Origin: Parcubacteria group bacterium CG1_02_39_15 | GTDB taxonomy: Bacteria > Patescibacteriota > Minisyncoccia > Minisyncoccales > Paceibacteraceae | Direction: 5' to 3' | DNA length: 12,067 nucleotides | Assembly: GCA_001872265.1 (NCBI GenBank) | Contig: MNWE01000012.1 | Coordinates: forward strand, 1-12,067 | Shown: positions 11,688 to 12,067 of the stretch, piece by piece | Layout of the letters: each line of letters starts with the position of its first letter | Numbering within the stretch: position 1 is the first letter of the stretch | The notes under the pieces: generated by a model | Databases searched by the model: none | Seen by the model: the letters and a program-made list of their open reading frames with translations, nothing else | What the model was told of the DNA's origin: nothing | Made by a program: the position numbers and the translations under genes

Positions 11688-12067
11688 TCAAATTTTCCGC
11701 TTTCCCTCAAGCGTCCTATTAATCATGAAGGCAATATTTTCATTGACATTCTGAGGGACAATATCAATCTTAGGATGTTTATATTGCCATATCCGAAAAA
11801 CTTCATCAACAAAAGCCTGCCCGACCGTTTCAACCTCGGAAAAATCAAGTGTGATTTTTCTAAAAGAATCCAATCCGCTTAAAATTCGTCGCGCCTGGGA
11901 ACGAGAAATGTAATCTGTGCCCATTTTATAAAGCCTGACAATCACTTTAGTTTTGCTAAACTCATACGAATTGCCGCTGTATTCTTTAAAGATTTTAGAA
12001 AGTTTTCTTTTTGATTTTAAACTGATAAAGAACGTTACTTTGGTGCCCTTAATCGCCTTGATGTCTT
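11688..12067 (-). CDS. HATPase-tail plus STAS-like DUF4325 protein, 5' part outside window
   Basis: The frame is open from the right edge to the TGA stop, giving 126 visible residues. An internal GTG at 11945 would give an 85-residue protein, but reading on to the edge is better supported: the extra residues 'IKGTKVTFFISLKSKRKL' look like the last strand of a histidine-kinase-type ATPase domain (GT-x-V-x-F). Then comes 'YEFSKTKVIVRLYKMG' and the DUF4325 core: SRSQARRIL, 'ITLDFSEVETVGQAFVDEVF' and NVNENIAFMI. Proteins of this architecture are thought to be sensor or anti-sigma-like switches with a STAS-type partner surface. Function here is not known. It may share a transcript with the tRNA. 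Confidence 0.8.
   Translation of the reverse strand, partial: DIKAIKGTKVTFFISLKSKRKLSKIFKEYSGNSYEFSKTKVIVRLYKMGTDYISRSQARRILSGLDSFRKITLDFSEVETVGQAFVDEVFRIWQYKHPKIDIVPQNVNENIAFMINRTLEGKRKI

Noticed and set aside
11669..11700. Separate promoter for the tRNA
   Set aside because: TACTGT with a TTGAGG 17 nt upstream is a weak match lying over the end of the preceding gene; co-transcription is simpler.
11508..11882. Plus-strand open frame of 124 codons across the comF end, tRNA and DUF4325 gene
   Set aside because: It runs through a tRNA read backwards and through two well-supported genes, so it cannot be a real protein.
1..12067. Alternative genetic code with TGA as glycine
   Set aside because: pilN, pilD, pilT and the right-edge gene all end at TGA exactly where family homology should end, two of them in ATGA overlaps.

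Overview
The window looks like a piece of a Patescibacteria (candidate phyla radiation, perhaps Parcubacteria-like) chromosome. This is inferred from compact type IV pilus genes with short class III-type pilins, a lean PilM/N/O set followed by a small PilP-like protein, no secretin (PilQ) gene in view, few clear Shine-Dalgarno sites, and AT-rich repeat fragments between and inside genes. TGA is used as a stop (pilN, pilD, pilT and the right-edge gene), which argues against the lineages that read TGA as glycine.

Almost everything is on the minus strand, so transcription runs from high to low coordinates. From a divergent promoter region near 10.86-10.92 kb, the first transcription unit reads pilM, pilN, pilO, a PilP-like membrane protein, pilB (extension ATPase), a lone CheY-like receiver, pilT (retraction ATPase) and pilC (platform). 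After a structured gap come three small cysteine-containing pilins, closed by a strong intrinsic terminator at 2147-2180. A second unit follows: pilD (prepilin peptidase), a GspH-like pseudopilin, a PilV/GspI-like pseudopilin and a PilW/GspJ-like pseudopilin that runs off the left edge. Overlaps of 4 nt (pilN/pilO and pilD/pseudopilin) and 11 nt (pseudopilin/PilV-like) suggest translational coupling.

On the plus strand, comF (a competence-associated phosphoribosyltransferase-like protein) diverges from pilM across a 56-bp gap holding a perfect 20-bp palindrome. Beside it, convergent with comF, lie a tRNA-Ser(UGA) and the 3' part of a gene whose visible end looks like the tail of a HATPase domain plus a STAS-like DUF4325 domain. 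The pairing of pilus genes with comF suggests a pilus used for DNA uptake as well as attachment or twitching; this is inference.

The unusual content is mostly non-coding. (1) The pilT-pilC gap (5045-5181) is a nested, symmetric element: eight octamers in 10-bp-phased pairs, four in each orientation, with two mini-hairpins between pairs and a third against the pilC start codon. (2) The pilC-pilin gap carries a 14-bp inverted repeat with a competing internal stem and two look-alike promoter candidates. In both elements the imperfect positions fall mainly as G.U in the sense RNA and A.C in the other strand, which suggests RNA-level structure. (3) pilD contains two tracts of a heptanucleotide repeat, including an identical 25-nt copy read in two different frames, placed between predicted membrane helices. 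(4) A telomere-like CCCTAAA tract sits at the cheY-pilT junction.
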